The notes beneath the pieces were generated by a model that did not search any database, had not been told where the DNA came from, and saw nothing but the letters and a program-made list of their open reading frames with translations. Below are positions 23,079 to 35,090 of a stretch of 64,000 nt of DNA, one piece after another; positions within the stretch are counted from its first letter, which is position 1, and the number at the start of each line of letters is the position of its first letter. The translations under genes and the position numbers were made by a program. Source of the DNA: Kwoniella bestiolae CBS 10118 (taxonomy: Eukaryota > Basidiomycota > Tremellomycetes > Tremellales > Cryptococcaceae); NCBI RefSeq assembly GCF_000512585.2, contig NC_089244.1, positions 1,736,001 through 1,800,000 of the forward strand. The letters are read 5' to 3'.

Positions 23079-24290
23079 ATGTCGGCCATACAACAATTCC
23101 TGATGAAGTGAGTCCCATCTGAACAAACGGCCAGATATGATGAGTATTGGCTGATGAGTATCCATCTCGTAGTCCTGCCAACCAGGAGCTTCTGGCAGTA
23201 TTGAAGGGCGCAAGGAACGGCTTGGTGTACGGAGTGAAGATCCGTATGTTATCGCTTCTCTGGCACTGAAGATTGGCTTGTACTGATTGAAGCCTTCTAT
23301 GGTCATATGAAAATGGGCAGGATTCCCACATGCTTTGGTCATGACTTTACTATTCTCTCATAAACCGTACGTCCCGACCCGCATCATCCTTGTTTCCAGG
23401 TATTGATGCAAATTGAAATACACAGGTGGCCAGCCAAGATAAAAGGTATATTCACAGCTACTCGAACTCACGCCATGAACCTATGCAAGTTCGTGACGAT
23501 ATACAAAGTCTTATTGCTCTTGCAGAAAAAGCTGAATGGGGGTAAAGAGAGAGATTTGGATACGTTTTTTGCTGGGGGTTTGGGGGGATGGTGGGTGTTT
23601 GGAGAGAGGACGCCGGTGAGTGTGCTATTTCAAATTCGTACTATCACGTCTATACGTCAAGCTCAGTGGGAGTCACATGCATCAAGCTAACACGCTGATC
23701 ATCCATGCCTCCCTTCCCCTTATCCGTCTCGACCTCAACCTCCGTCCCTTCGTCCTCTTCGTCTCGACCTTGCTCCGCTGGGTCGTAGATAAACGAGCAA
23801 ATCGTCCTATACGTAATGTCCCGAGTCCTCCTCTCCCTCCTTCCCAGACTCTACACCACCTCCTCAACACACCAACCCTCCACACCGATCTCCCCCCTGA
23901 AACACCCCTTACCCTCCCTCACCTCTCCACAGGCGAACCCTAAACCCATCCCTCCTTCGCAGCTTCCATTTGCGATTGTCAGTGCGCTGAGTTGGGCGGG
24001 GGTGATGTATATGTTCAGGCATAGGGGGGAGAGGATCCAGCCTGGGATGGGGAATAGTATGCGTGAGTGTAGATATCTCTGAAGGAGATAGACTGGTGGA
24101 CTGGTCGATGTACTTTTGTTATTATGACACTCATCGAGGAGGGACAAATCGAGGCATCATGCTAATACGCCTTGGACGAGTATATGGGAGAACTGCTCGA
24201 GCTGATGGATCGGTTTGATCACTAGGTTACCTGTACCACGACTCTGAAGCTTGGACATCGCTCAAGACTCTGTTATGGCATAACAAGTAG
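23079..24290 (+). CDS. PXMP4: Peroxisomal membrane protein 4 (Pmp24, Tim17/22/23 superfamily; 224 aa)
   Basis: Six exons: 23079-23107, 23173-23243, 23321-23366, 23426-23615, 23789-24062, 24226-24290. Family landmarks: GARNGLVYGVKIRFPHALVM near residues 20-40, ATRTHAMNLCKFVTIYKVLLLL, GGKERDLDTFFAGGLGGWWVFG, INEQIVLYVMSRVLLSL, then a final hydrophobic FAIVSALSWAGVMYMF and the conserved C-terminal YLYHDSEAWTSL. These define Pxmp4/Pmp24, a four-span peroxisomal membrane protein whose transported or bound substrate is not settled. Length matches the family (human 212 aa). The two last introns are long (173 and 163 bp); their acceptors were fixed by the family sequence. Reading through the last intron would give a shorter end, SMRECRYL. 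Confidence 0.88.
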
Positions 24291-24681
24291 ACAAGGATAG
24301 TAGGACAAGTCACAGAAGGTATACGAAGGTGGCAGGTTCAGTGGAGTGAATGGCTATACATCGTGTGCGAGACAAACATCGTAGATTTGTTGTAGAGCGT
24401 AGTGAAATGAAGGATCATTCAAAGTCGAATGTACGACGCTCCATCGGTAGTACTTGCTCTCACCGCTTGATTGAAAGAGGAGAGGCGATAATTTTCAAGG
24501 TACAGATAGCAGTAGGGTATGAACACACACACTTAGAATGCGATCTCACCATTTGTTTAGAGTAAAATACATCAACACCTCTAAAATACAAGTACAATCT
24601 ACCTCACCCTGATAACCCAAGAATGAGTGAAGACCTGATGAAGCGCATTTGCAAAATATCTATACCGGTAATCTAGTTAGA
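24291..24681. other. Convergent intergenic region
   Basis: Roughly 390 bases between the stop codons of Pxmp4 and Nnf1. AT-rich with no gene seen. Confidence 0.4.
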
Positions 24682-26486
24682 TTATTGTATCTGCTCCGGC
24701 GCCCTGGTCTCCAACTTGGTTTCAGCCGATTCCGTCCAAATCATCATATCCTCCATAGGCAGATTATCCAGGATCTGTATAGTCTAAACATTCACAACCA
24801 AGATCAGCTCCATGTCGATCATACCTTCAAACATCAATTCGCCTTAGATGAACAAGGGGTGTTTTTAAGGACATGTGATAATTGAGGAGGATGGACATAC
24901 CTTCTCCAACTCAATCACACCATCCGACACTCCATTCTCCAACTCGCTGAGCTGGTTTTGCTTCTCAACTAGGGTTTTGTATTTTTCGGAACAGTATTTA
25001 TGTAGCTACCAAATGAAAATCTTGTAATCAGCAATCAAATCCGAATGTGGAAGAAAATCGTGATGCTCACCTCTGAATACTCTTCTCGGAGTTTGGAATA
25101 TGACTCGTCGTATACTGGCAATACGGATGCTATGGTAAGTGCATTGGGAGATACGTCGGGTCTATATAAAAGATGATATCAAATGAGCATGCCTCGTCCA
25201 TCAGACATCTTCGTAAACCTCGCCACACACTCCGTTCACTGTTCAAATAAGATAGCATGACTCACCTCCAGGCATCCGGTCTACCCATCTTCCCACCCTC
25301 CGACTCAGGCGGATTCAACCTCCTATAATCTTTAGCGTCCTTATCGACCTCGTCGATTGCTCTTAATGCCGGTCCGACTTTATAATGCTCCATCAAAGAC
25401 TGTGCGCTTGCCTAGATCATAGGTCATCTGTCAGTATCGAACAACACTAGAGATGAAGAGGGCAAGTGACTTACAAGTATATTATTACGCATACTTTGAC
25501 TTGCTGCCATACATACATCTTCCATTGGTTTACCCAACTCTTTGGTTAGTTGTGGGAAACATCCTCTGAGGTGGTCTGCGCTGTGGTACGGAAGAAGGAG
25601 TATCAGCATCGTCCTTTTCATGGCATGACGATAAGTAGGAAGTAGAGGACAGCCTAGAGATCATGACATGGCTAGAAAGATTGTATGTCTCTTTTCGAAG
25701 ATATGTGCGTGCTGGGATATTCATGTTTGACACCGTGACATCAGCTCAAACAACTCACGTCCACCTCTGCGCACCAGCTTTGACAGCCCTCTCAAGCGTC
25801 TCCATCGTCAACTGATACCTCCTTCCGAACTGATACTCATCCTCTTCTATCGGTAAGATCCGAGGAGGTGAAGGGAGAGGTTCCATCGTCTTTCGTCTTG
25901 ATCTTGGTGTTTTCGGTCTAGTCGTTTGAGATGATGGGGTGGTAGGTGGTATATAGGTCGATGGTCCAGCTTCGGCCTGAGGAGGAGGGGTGGTTGATCT
26001 TTGCTGTTGTTGTTGGAGTGGAACATCAATGTCCATCGTTTCGTGAGATGTGTGGTTCTCAGGACTATGTTCAGGCTCGATGGTCATCTGCTGTTCTACC
26101 GATATATCATCTTCAACCACCATCTCGGACTGTAGCTGGGGTACGTCCACGTTCATGGGTTCTTCTGGACGTGGGATGGGGGCAGGTCGGATGGGTCGCT
26201 CATCAACATGTTCGACCCTCCCCTGGGACATTGGTATGGCTTGAGTCGATGACTCCGGAGGTGGGGTACGCATCACACCTGGGTGTCGAGGGATAAAAGC
26301 CTTTGAATCTGATATGTTTGAGATGGTCGTTCTGTCGGGTTCAACTTGTCTTGGTATGTCCACCGCTTCGGTATGTTGAGTAGCGGGTTCCGGTTGAGGT
26401 GTAGGAGCTGGAGCTGAAGGAGGGGGAGCGGGAGATACGGATGGGAGGGGCTGTGAGCGGTGGGGTGGGGTTCTTTGGAGACCCAT
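24682..26486 (-). CDS. NNF1: Kinetochore protein Nnf1/PMF1-like, Mis12-complex subunit (425 aa)
   Basis: Six exons: 26486-25759, 25581-25476, 25411-25266, 25161-25071, 25005-24901, 24783-24682. Residues 1-210 are Pro/Gln/Glu-rich and disordered. From about 215 the helical core follows the Nnf1 pattern: RRYQLTMETLERAVKAGAQR, then HLRGCFPQL (family signature F..CFP.L), MEDVCMAASQSMRNNIL, and ASAQSLMEHYKVGPALRAID leading to a Glu/Lys coiled coil (EEYSELHKYCSEKYKTLVEK). Nnf1 is part of the MIND/Mis12 complex that bridges centromeric chromatin and Ndc80 in the nucleus. The long N-terminal tail is unusual for the family. The first intron is 177 bp; its acceptor is set by continuity into HLRGCFP. 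Confidence 0.75.
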
Positions 26487-27117
26487 GTCGAGGATTTATG
26501 ATGGGATGTATAAGTATATGATGCTAGGTGTATGTACAGTTGATCTCCATGATGTTGATGATGTTGATTTTACCTTTTCACTGGCCCATATGCATCTTTC
26601 ATTGTTTACTCGAATGGCTACGCGTCGAGGGGAGATGCTACCGTGAGAAAGCATAAAATATTACGTAAGGATTACTGTTGTTTCATCTTGTGCCATCGTC
26701 ATAGAGATACGCACCAACAAAGCAATACGAGTAGATAGTACAAAGAAACTTTATATTCGTTAGATCTTCGTCTTCTCTTCTCTCACCATAACAGCACACC
26801 TTTCATACATAGAACAAAAAAGCATCCTGGATACGCATTCACTCATATCGACACGACCATACCTACATAAAACGGCACTAGAAGATCAACTAGCAGCAAA
26901 TCGTTGGTAACACGTCGAGCCAGGTGAGTCACGCGACGCGCACAAACCACGAGCGGATGCTGAATGACAAAAGTTGGATTGGACAGACAGGAACACGACT
27001 TTACAGCGCATCTATCACACCTAACCAGTCCATGACCCCAACAAAAGTATAAGACCTCATCAAAATGTGGGTCAACCATGCTCGATCCTCTTGCCACTTC
27101 TAACGCTCTATTATCAG
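26487..27117. other. Divergent region holding the unresolved 5' end of the next gene
   Basis: About 630 bases. The plus-strand gene that begins coding at 27118 needs an upstream exon ending with two spare bases. One candidate is ATG at 26614 (MATRRGEMLP, donor GTGAGA), which would imply an intron near 480 bp; an in-frame stop at 27101 excludes simple extension. Confidence 0.35.
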
Positions 27118-30100
27118 GCCCGACGACTCACTAACCCCACCATCCGGCAACTCACGTTCCTCCTCCCCCTCTGGCCAACCTCAGGCTCGTATCGTCTCTG
27201 GATCACTCAAAGACAGAATCGCCAAGTTCAATAACCCCTCTGCACCACCCCCAGTCCCTAAAAGTCAATTCCCACACTCTCAACCCTCCGTCAGCCGAGG
27301 TGGATTAATCGGAAATAGAATACCAAGTTTAGATCCCAAGAGCGCAGGGATGATCAATTCAGGTGGTGGGGGTCATCCAGTGGGGAACAGACGGATCTCA
27401 GAGAATAGGGGTCTGATAGGAAATAGGATTCCAAGTATGGGGAATAATAATCAGGCGTACCTCCAAAATCAATCTACCGGTTCATCCAATTCGGGCAGTA
27501 CCCCTTCTTCAGCCACCATTCCTAAAACTTCTACCGGTATTGTACCTGCAGGAGCGAGGTCAGCCAGTCCATCAGGATCTATCGATTCCAGCGCAGCAAC
27601 GTTGGAATCTTCGAATTCACCGATAACCTCCAGATCATCTTCACCCCCTACTTCACCCGGAGCAGGTATTCCGCCGTCTTTGCTTGCTGCTTCGTTACCC
27701 ACTTTGGATGAGCCTGGTGCTCATACGCCGTCTTCGACCAGAGCAGAAGCTGGAGATACTGTATCTGAATTATCCTTGTCGGTCCCCTCAACTCCTCTCG
27801 CTACTGGCACTCCTCCCCTTCCTGCACCGGAATATGACCTGGTGGCGCCGAATCTCAAGCTGGCTACTGCCAATGCAGCGGGAGTAGCTGTCAACCCAAT
27901 GGTACGAGGTCTTTCTCAACAATCATCGAACAGTAAATCCTTCGCCCCGTCCATCTCATCTTCGCTTGCAACTGCTTCAAGAGGCAGTGAAGAGGAAACG
28001 CAAATGATGCAAGATGTTAGTGGGGTATCGACACCCATCGGGACACCTAGAGCCGCACGAAGAGAATTGGGAGAAGGAAGTGTAGTAGGTGAGGGTAGTG
28101 TAGTAGGCGAAGGGAGTGTATTGGGGGACAATGATGTTGAGGAGCTGGGCATTAGACTGGAGAATTTAGAAGTGAAAAAAGCTGAAAATGAAGATAAGGA
28201 ATTGACACCTGAACCACCTAAGGAGAAATTGCCAGTGGAGAACCGTAGCGATTTACCTGAGAGTGTAATCGTTTCCGAGGAATCCTCTTCCGCAGACGTC
28301 CCAGACGATGTAAGCAATATATCTGAACGGGGTGAGCCTATCGAAGAGGATCTCAAGTCAGAACCCACCACCAAGACCGAGGATAACCCCAACCTCGCAT
28401 CTGATCTTGCTGATCTCAAAGCCGGCAAATTATCACCTGCTCCCAAAGAAACCACTCACGAAGCAGATGAGAAATCTCAAGCTCAGCCTGATTCATACCA
28501 TTCCACCCACAAGTCTGATCCCAACAGTGCACCAGATTTGGACGATCTGAAAGCTGGTAAACTCGGTGCAGCAGGGGATGAGAGCAGAGTAGAATCTGGA
28601 CCTCCTGAACAACCTTCTCAAGACGTTGGAATGGCTGTACCTGCCAATGCGATGGTTGGGGATACCTACACCCAAAACCTTGCTGAACATGATATACCAA
28701 AGGACGAGGTGAAGGAACAAGGTGGGGAGGCGGGACAGAGGATGGAGGATATCGAAACTGCCGATCAGGTGATCGAACCTGGAGAAGAGGAGTCTCAAGA
28801 TATCAGTAATTATACGGGTGGGATCAACGAGAAGGAACAAACTGTCTATGTTGGACCGGGCGAGATGGAAGTGAAGGAGGGTGGAGATAAGAAGTTCCAA
28901 CCTGGTAGTACATTCTCGGTTGATGATGATCATAGCATCCAGCAGAAAGAGGAAGATGTACCGAAAGAAAGAGGATCGAGCGATGAGCAGCATGATCAAG
29001 ATGATGGTAAAGCACAACCGAAGAATAATGATCCGGATTTAATCAATCCTACCTACAAGGGAGATGATTCCAGTTCGGCGAAGAAGGATCCGTACAAGCC
29101 TGAGGAAAAGAAACCTACCTTGCAAGAAGCTGCTAGACCCGTCGCAGAAGTTGAGAAGGACGATCAAGAGAAAAAGGAAAATGAAAGTGAGATAGACGAA
29201 AAGACAGAAGCAGCGGATGAGACACTGAAGGATGAGGCTGAACCTTCGCCGACTGCTGCTGAAACTGGTGAGGAGACCAGCCAAGACGTCGATCCTATCG
29301 AGGTGTCATCCTCAGTTGCGGATGATATCGCCGAGCACACCCAACCAACCGACGTGGAAGTTCCTCCTACACCTGTCAACGCGGACGCAGAAGCTGGTGC
29401 GGAAGAACAATCAAAGCCGAACCCCGTTTCCGAGACCGAAACGCAGGCTGATTCCCCGTCTACGCCCAAGCAAGAACCAATCAACATAGATGCCTCAGAA
29501 CTCGAGACCAAGACCGATCAACCACCTGTCTCTGCGATCGGAGCTGAAGTATTGAAAAACGAAATCACATCTACACCTTCTGCACCTAAACAACTTGATA
29601 TAGAACCTGCACCTATCTCTCAGCCTGCTTCAGCTGACGAACCGTTCTACTCCGCCAAGGAACATATCGTTCCGGACCCAGTCGCAGAAGGGGAATCTCA
29701 ATCTCAACCCGCAGGCACAGCAGAATTGGCACCGTCATTCCCTGATCCGCCGACTGCCGACCCAGACGTCGAAGACCCCATCTCCACACCTGTCGAACTT
29801 GATATACCTGGTGTGACCCCTGGCGGGAATAGTGGAATGACCACTCCGATCGATGGGAATTTTTTGAAATCATTTCCAGACGTTCCGGACGAGGATAAAC
29901 CAAGAGTGGAAGTACACGTTTCGTCCCCTGTCAATACTCCTCAAAAAGGTTCTTTCGCCAACGCTGGGTCTCCTGGTTCTGGTAGTGGGGTTGGTGGTAC
30001 TTCGCAAACGGAACAACCTGAAAGGAAAGATTCAGGGGAGAGCAACTCGTCAGGGGAGATTGAAGTACGAGGTCAATATCCTACTACGCCTATTGCCAAT

Positions 30101-30367
30101 ATCCCTGGTAAATCGAAATCACTAAAAGGCCATACTTCCAGATTATCAGTCGATCAGGATCTCACCACCCCTTCTTCTTTGACTAGGGGTGATGATGTGG
30201 AGGAAGATGGGGAGGAGGATTTGGAAGCTACTCCGCAAGCTATTAAACCCTCTTCGTCGCTTTCTAAGAGATTATCTGCGAGACGGTCCCCCAAGTCGCC
30301 GTTGTTGGATGATGAGGATCCGGGGGATTTTGAAGCGGGGGAGGGATGGGCTGTGGTCACTAAGTGA
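27118..30367 (+). CDS. Large acidic, Ser/Pro-rich disordered protein (at least 1082 aa; 5' end unresolved)
   Basis: The frame is open as one 3.25-kb exon from a TTATCAG acceptor ending at 27117 to TGA at 30365-30367. The first ATG inside is at 27350, but gene-like sequence precedes it (SLKDRIAKFNNPS, then a duplicated GLIGNRIPS block), so the true start lies in an upstream exon. The rest is dominated by Glu, Asp, Ser, Pro, Thr and Lys, with repeated elements such as VVGEGSV and LADLKAGKL / LDDLKAGKL, and it ends in GEGWAVVTK. No catalytic domain, signal peptide or membrane span is visible. The size and composition suggest a scaffold; the basic N-terminal segment could bind actin or SH3 proteins, but this is speculation. 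Confidence 0.7.
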
Positions 30368-30956
30368 GTGGGGTGTTTTTGGCTGCCATTGCTCTTTTTT
30401 TCCCTTTACTGTGCTGTCTTGTTTTACGTTCAATGAAGAGATTGGGGTCTGAGACCAAGGCACAAGGAGAAGGACTTGATGCTGATTTTTCTGATGAAAT
30501 ACAGAGGCCGCGATTCCTGACTTGGTCTGATGGTCATGATATACCGATTGATAGGGGTTGGTCTGATATTTGTGTATATCGTGATTTGTTAATACTATAT
30601 TATGAGATATCCATATGAGAAAGAAGGGAGTGATGATGTGTATATAGTGTTAGTCGCCTTATCAATGTGTATGATTGATGCTTTATGAGATGGAATGCGA
30701 TGTGAGATTAGATGTATAGTATTGGTACTGGTATTTCTGCATCAATTGCGGTGACGAGGATGACTTGAACCTCCACTTTGTCAACTTGATCTTCGTCTTC
30801 GAGCCGACAATCCGAGCACTGCACTTGTCGACTTCTTCGATCTAGTACCAAAGGCCACCTGTACGAAAGCTACGTACACACTGTCTTATCAAATCCTGGG
30901 ATCAACGTCAATACGATACCACTTCAGACGATGTGAACGGATAGTACTAGTACACG
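30368..30956. other. Intergenic region between two plus-strand genes
   Basis: About 590 bases, AT-rich, with 3' UTR and promoter of adjacent genes. No gene or repeat was recognised. Confidence 0.4.
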
Positions 30957-33017
30957 ATGACCACAGCACTATCGTCTCATTCAACATTCCTGCAAGACAT
31001 CCTAGACCGTCAAACCAAACGACGTAAACTCATCGATCCCTCACATACCTTCCCTGCTCAAGTAGAGATACGATCTCTGGCCAACTCCAGACATGCTACA
31101 GATATAGTGCATGAGGATAACGTACCGAGTAAGGAGAAGGTGCTGAATTATGTGAAAGAGGAGGATACTGTTAGGAACGATTATGCAGCTTGGTTTGGGA
31201 GGGGAGGGAGGGAGGAGGTGGGGAGTAATTTCATATTGGGAGCGAAGGACGAAGAGATCTGTGAAGAGTGAGTAACTAGTCGTTACTCTTTGAAATAGCC
31301 TCGAATACATCTTTATGTGGGATATGGTGGTGCTATCCATCATCATAAAGCAATATGACAGAAGTTCCCTCAACTGACCCGTTATACCAGATACCCAGCC
31401 CTCAAGAAACTCATGACCCTCAAATCCACCCTCGTCTCCACTCATTCCCACCCACCCCTCTACACCCAACTTCCTTCCATCGCTCCTTCGGCCATTCAGT
31501 CTGCATTGGGAACCAACAAATTCGACGTTATATTGATCAATCCCTTGATATCATCATGGGAGGAAACCTCGAATCTACCGATCAGGCAAATATCTTCCGA
31601 CCCGTCGTTTGTTTTTCTGTGGGTGGGGAGGGGAGATAATGAGGGATTGGAAAGGGGGAGGGAATGTTTTGCGAAATGGGGGTTTAGGAGGGCGGAGGAT
31701 ATAGTTTGGGTTAAGACGAATAAGCTTTCTCTTTCTTCGGGTCAGGGGGTGATGTCTGGGGGTGAAGGTGGAGATCGCACTCAAGGGAATGAAGAGGATG
31801 TCGAACCGGGACCGGGAAAAGGGGATGGGAAAGAATCGGATATCAACCTCAAGGCAGATGGTACCGAAGATCATTCAGCTGGTACCAGAAAGAGGAAGGT
31901 GGAGAATGGATCGCTCTTTGCAAGTCAGAAGGAGCACTGTCTTATGGGTATAAGAGGGACGGTCAGACGATCGACGGATATGCGGTCCGTGCATTGTAAT
32001 GTCGATACGGATGTGATGATCTGGGAAGGTGAAGATGGTGAGTACTCGGGCTTCTAAGCACCTCTACGTTCACCTCGCTTTCTTGTCTACAGTGCCATAA
32101 AGTGCAACTAATGATGTCAAACATCCATATCTGCTTTCTGATTTCACACTTTTGACATCATGAACGCCCTTGCTGATATTCCTACCTACATCGCAGAACC
32201 TGACTCTCCCGCCTTCCCACCATACCTTTACACCCTCATCGAGAACTTCTGCCTCGGTACTCGTCGACTCGAGCTATTCCCTACGTCCCCCAATCCCCGT
32301 AAAGGATGGGTGACAGCGTCCACCATCCCACTCCCAGAAACCTCCACATCAGAAGAACAGGTCCAACCCTTCGACCATACAGTATATCCCACGATGGTTC
32401 CAGAATCAGACGGTAGACCAATTCTACCATACCACACGGAGATTGACTCTCTCCGTCCGAAATCGCCTCAGAGACGTCCTAGAAACCTACCCGGTGGGGG
32501 TGGTACGGGAAACCTCACACCAAATACCACAGGAGGTAGACCGAGTCCCAATCCCGGTTCAGCGGGATTCAGACCCAACAATCACAATCGACCACGTCCT
32601 CCCCCTCCACAGCAGCAGCAGCAGCAGAATATGGGTATGCAGGGGTTCAACCCCTTTGTCGGCGGGGGTATGATGAATCCCATGGGCATGAACATGATGG
32701 GTATGATGCCTTTTGGTGGTCCTCCGTACGTCGGGATGGGAGTCAATAATGGACAACCTGGAAACTTCCAGCAGATGCCTATGGGGATGGGTATGGGTAT
32801 GCCAATGCAGATGCCCATGCAGATGCCTATGGGTATGGGCATGGGGATGGGGATGCCTTTTGGAGGGGGGTTCGATCCGATGAACATGATGAACATGGGT
32901 GGGTACAATGCTCAGCACCAACAAGGTCAGGGGCAGGGACCAGGACAAGGTAATCCGCAAAACCAGAATCAAGGTGGGATGGGATGGCAGGGACAGGGGC
33001 AAGGGAATTGGCAGTAA
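30957..33017 (+). CDS. METTL14/Kar4-like MT-A70 family protein (592 aa)
   Basis: Three exons: 30957-31267, 31391-32037, 32197-33017. The MT-A70 fold is recognised by FDVILINPLISSWEE near 155-170, FVFLWVGRGDNEGLERGRECFAKWGFR split around residue 200, EHCLMGIRGTVRRSTD near 292, the DTDVMIWEGED strand, and LYTLIENFCLGTRRLELF near 330-345. These are hallmarks of the METTL14/Kar4 branch, the non-catalytic partner of the METTL3/Ime4 m6A mRNA methyltransferase. In agreement, the catalytic DPPW of the active branch is replaced by NPLI. The C-terminal 140 residues (about 455-592) are low-complexity: a Gln run, then dense Met-Gly-Pro repeats. METTL14 proteins often end in an RNA-binding RGG tail; here Met-Gly replaces it. 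Nuclear role inferred. Confidence 0.85.
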
Positions 33018-33274
33018 TCATTGAAGACATCACCGGTCAAATGACCAAACGACCAAATCAAGATGGATATGTTTAATGATGAGCGTTGTGATGCCCCATG
33101 TGACAATTTGACGTTCACGTAGACAAGCTGTACACATAGATGATATGCATGTAATAGTACAACAATACGAGTTGTGAATATGTTTTTATTGATGGCAGGG
33201 TGGGAAAGGAGGAGATGAGACGATCAGACTGACTGAAGATTTATGTTCTGTGGAGCATCCATGTGAAATGCTAA

Positions 33275-34234
33275 TCAAGCATTGGTTAAGGTCCAAGCCT
33301 GGTTGCAGGATCGTCAACAATCAATCCGACCGTTCGCTGTTTGTTCAGAACTTCGCATGTAGGACTAGGAATGACTCACTTGGTTGGCAGCAGCAGGATC
33401 GGAGCAGACCCAAATTTGCAACTTCCTCTCAAATCCATAAGGTGCCCCGTCCTCATGTTGAGACTTCTCGTCAAGGTCCAAACAAAGGTGAGTCTGACCA
33501 TTAGGACCTGTCAAAAGAACACAACGTCCCCATCGAGAGAGATCAGATCAGGATCACTCGTCAAAATACTGTACAGTGCAAGACAAAACCCACCAGTAGG
33601 ACTGTAAACCTGTTCCAACCCTTCATCCTCCTTCCAAATCTGTCTCTCATCCACATGATCAAACTCAGTCATCTGCGACTCCCCATTGGTCTCTTCAATA
33701 CACTTGACCAACTTCAACCCCGTCCCATTCTCCCTCTCAGGGTTTTGATTCTTGGTCTCCTCGGAGGTAGGGGCAGATCTAGATAAACACAGACCTCTAT
33801 TCTCGGGTAGTCGAGCTTCATACCTGTTCATGATTTCTAGGAAACCCTGCTCGGGAGGTCCCCGGGGTTTACCTGACCAAAGTTGGGTACCGTAGAATTC
33901 GTGGTTGGGCTCGAAGCATTTGACCCTTTGTGCAGGCGATGTGTCAGGATCTCGCTCAGCGGGACGTGATAAGAAAGGAATGTAACTCACAGTTGGACAG
34001 CGGCTCCTTCGAGGGGCGCACCTCCCATGGAAGTTAGACAGAGGGAGTCGTCGCTCTTGGCTGTATTCCATGTTTCGACGATCAGTCAACTCTCTGGGAT
34101 AGGAGGACTGGTCATCACTCACGATGAATCTTCTGGATTTGAGTTACTTGGTCTTGTCTCACCTCAATATCGACTGGAGTGGCACGAACAGCGGCGAGGA
34201 GAGGTAAGATGGCGATGATGGCTTTGGCGAACAT
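33275..34234 (-). CDS. Secreted ricin-B-fold lectin-like protein A (221 aa)
   Basis: Five exons: 34234-34123, 34060-33991, 33925-33594, 33507-33380, 33298-33275. A signal peptide (MFAKAIIAILPLLAAVRA) starts the protein. The mature part has beta-trefoil features: DDSLCLTSMGGAPLEGAAVQL, ENRGLCLSRSAP, HLCLDLDEKSQHEDG and a final NQAWTLTNA, the Q-x-W closing a trefoil repeat. Ricin-type lectin domains bind galactose-like or other glycans. This is the longest of four tandem copies; exon 3 carries an extra acidic insertion (EETKNQNPEREN). Role inferred: extracellular or wall-associated glycan binding. No enzymatic or toxin A-chain domain is attached. Confidence 0.72.
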
Positions 34235-35090
34235 GTTGAATACTTCGATGAGGCTCGTTGGTTCAGTCGAGATAATTGAGTCAGATATCTCGTAAGGTCA
34301 GAACGAACGATTACTGCTAAATTAATCAAAAGAAGATCGAAGAGGTATATCGGTTAAGCTGATTAGTGCTATAAGATGGCTTGATAAGTCAAATCAACTG
34401 CTGAGTAAATTGTATAATCGTAAAACTTGATTGCTTGCTTAGTTAATTGATGAAGAAAGACTTGTAGATACCCCTCGACAAAAGCGGTATTTATACCTTC
34501 TCTTGTGGACCCCTCGAGTAACTCCCAGGAAATCGATACACGAGCAAGTCGTTGAAAGCTGTGAATCCAAGCCAACACTACCATTATGCAAGTACAGTAA
34601 AGAGGGGGTAAAGCTGTTCGAACTGCTCGTTAATACAACTCATAAAGGTTTGAGCTGAAGGGATCGACAGATGAAAGTTAGAGTTTGATTAATTGATTAA
34701 AGGATGGGACGATCTCAAACTTTGATGAGATACACAGCCTTTAGGGATCGGCGTTTCGCCTTTGTCTTGTTGTAGGGATGAGATAGATATTAATGGGGTG
34801 ATGAAAGGTCCATGATTGGCAAGCAATGCCGTCGATTGAATCAGGATTAGCAGAAAGGATCCTTCTTGCTATGGCTTGAGGTCTGAAGGCCTTGATTAGG
34901 AGTGGACTTGGTTTGTAGTTTTCACAATATGGCTATGTATCGAGCTGACTGGCAAAGAGATGCCACTGTATCTCGCACTGTGGGTGAGAACTAGTATGAC
35001 ATACTTCAGACGCAGATTTATGCCTTACAGGCTCGAGAGGAACACCATGCTGAGATCTACGTGAGATCTACGAAAGACCTAAACCAGTAA
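34235..35090. other. Intergenic spacer between lectin-like genes A and B
   Basis: About 855 bases. A TATAAATA element read on the minus strand near 34486-34493 lies upstream of gene A. No gene seen. Confidence 0.4.

Noticed and set aside
27916..29934. Long minus-strand frames opposite the acidic disordered protein
   Set aside because: They are shadows produced by the biased codon use of the plus-strand gene.
32559..33033. Minus-strand His/Pro-rich frames opposite the METTL14-like tail
   Set aside because: Shadows of the Met-Gly repeat region in other frames.
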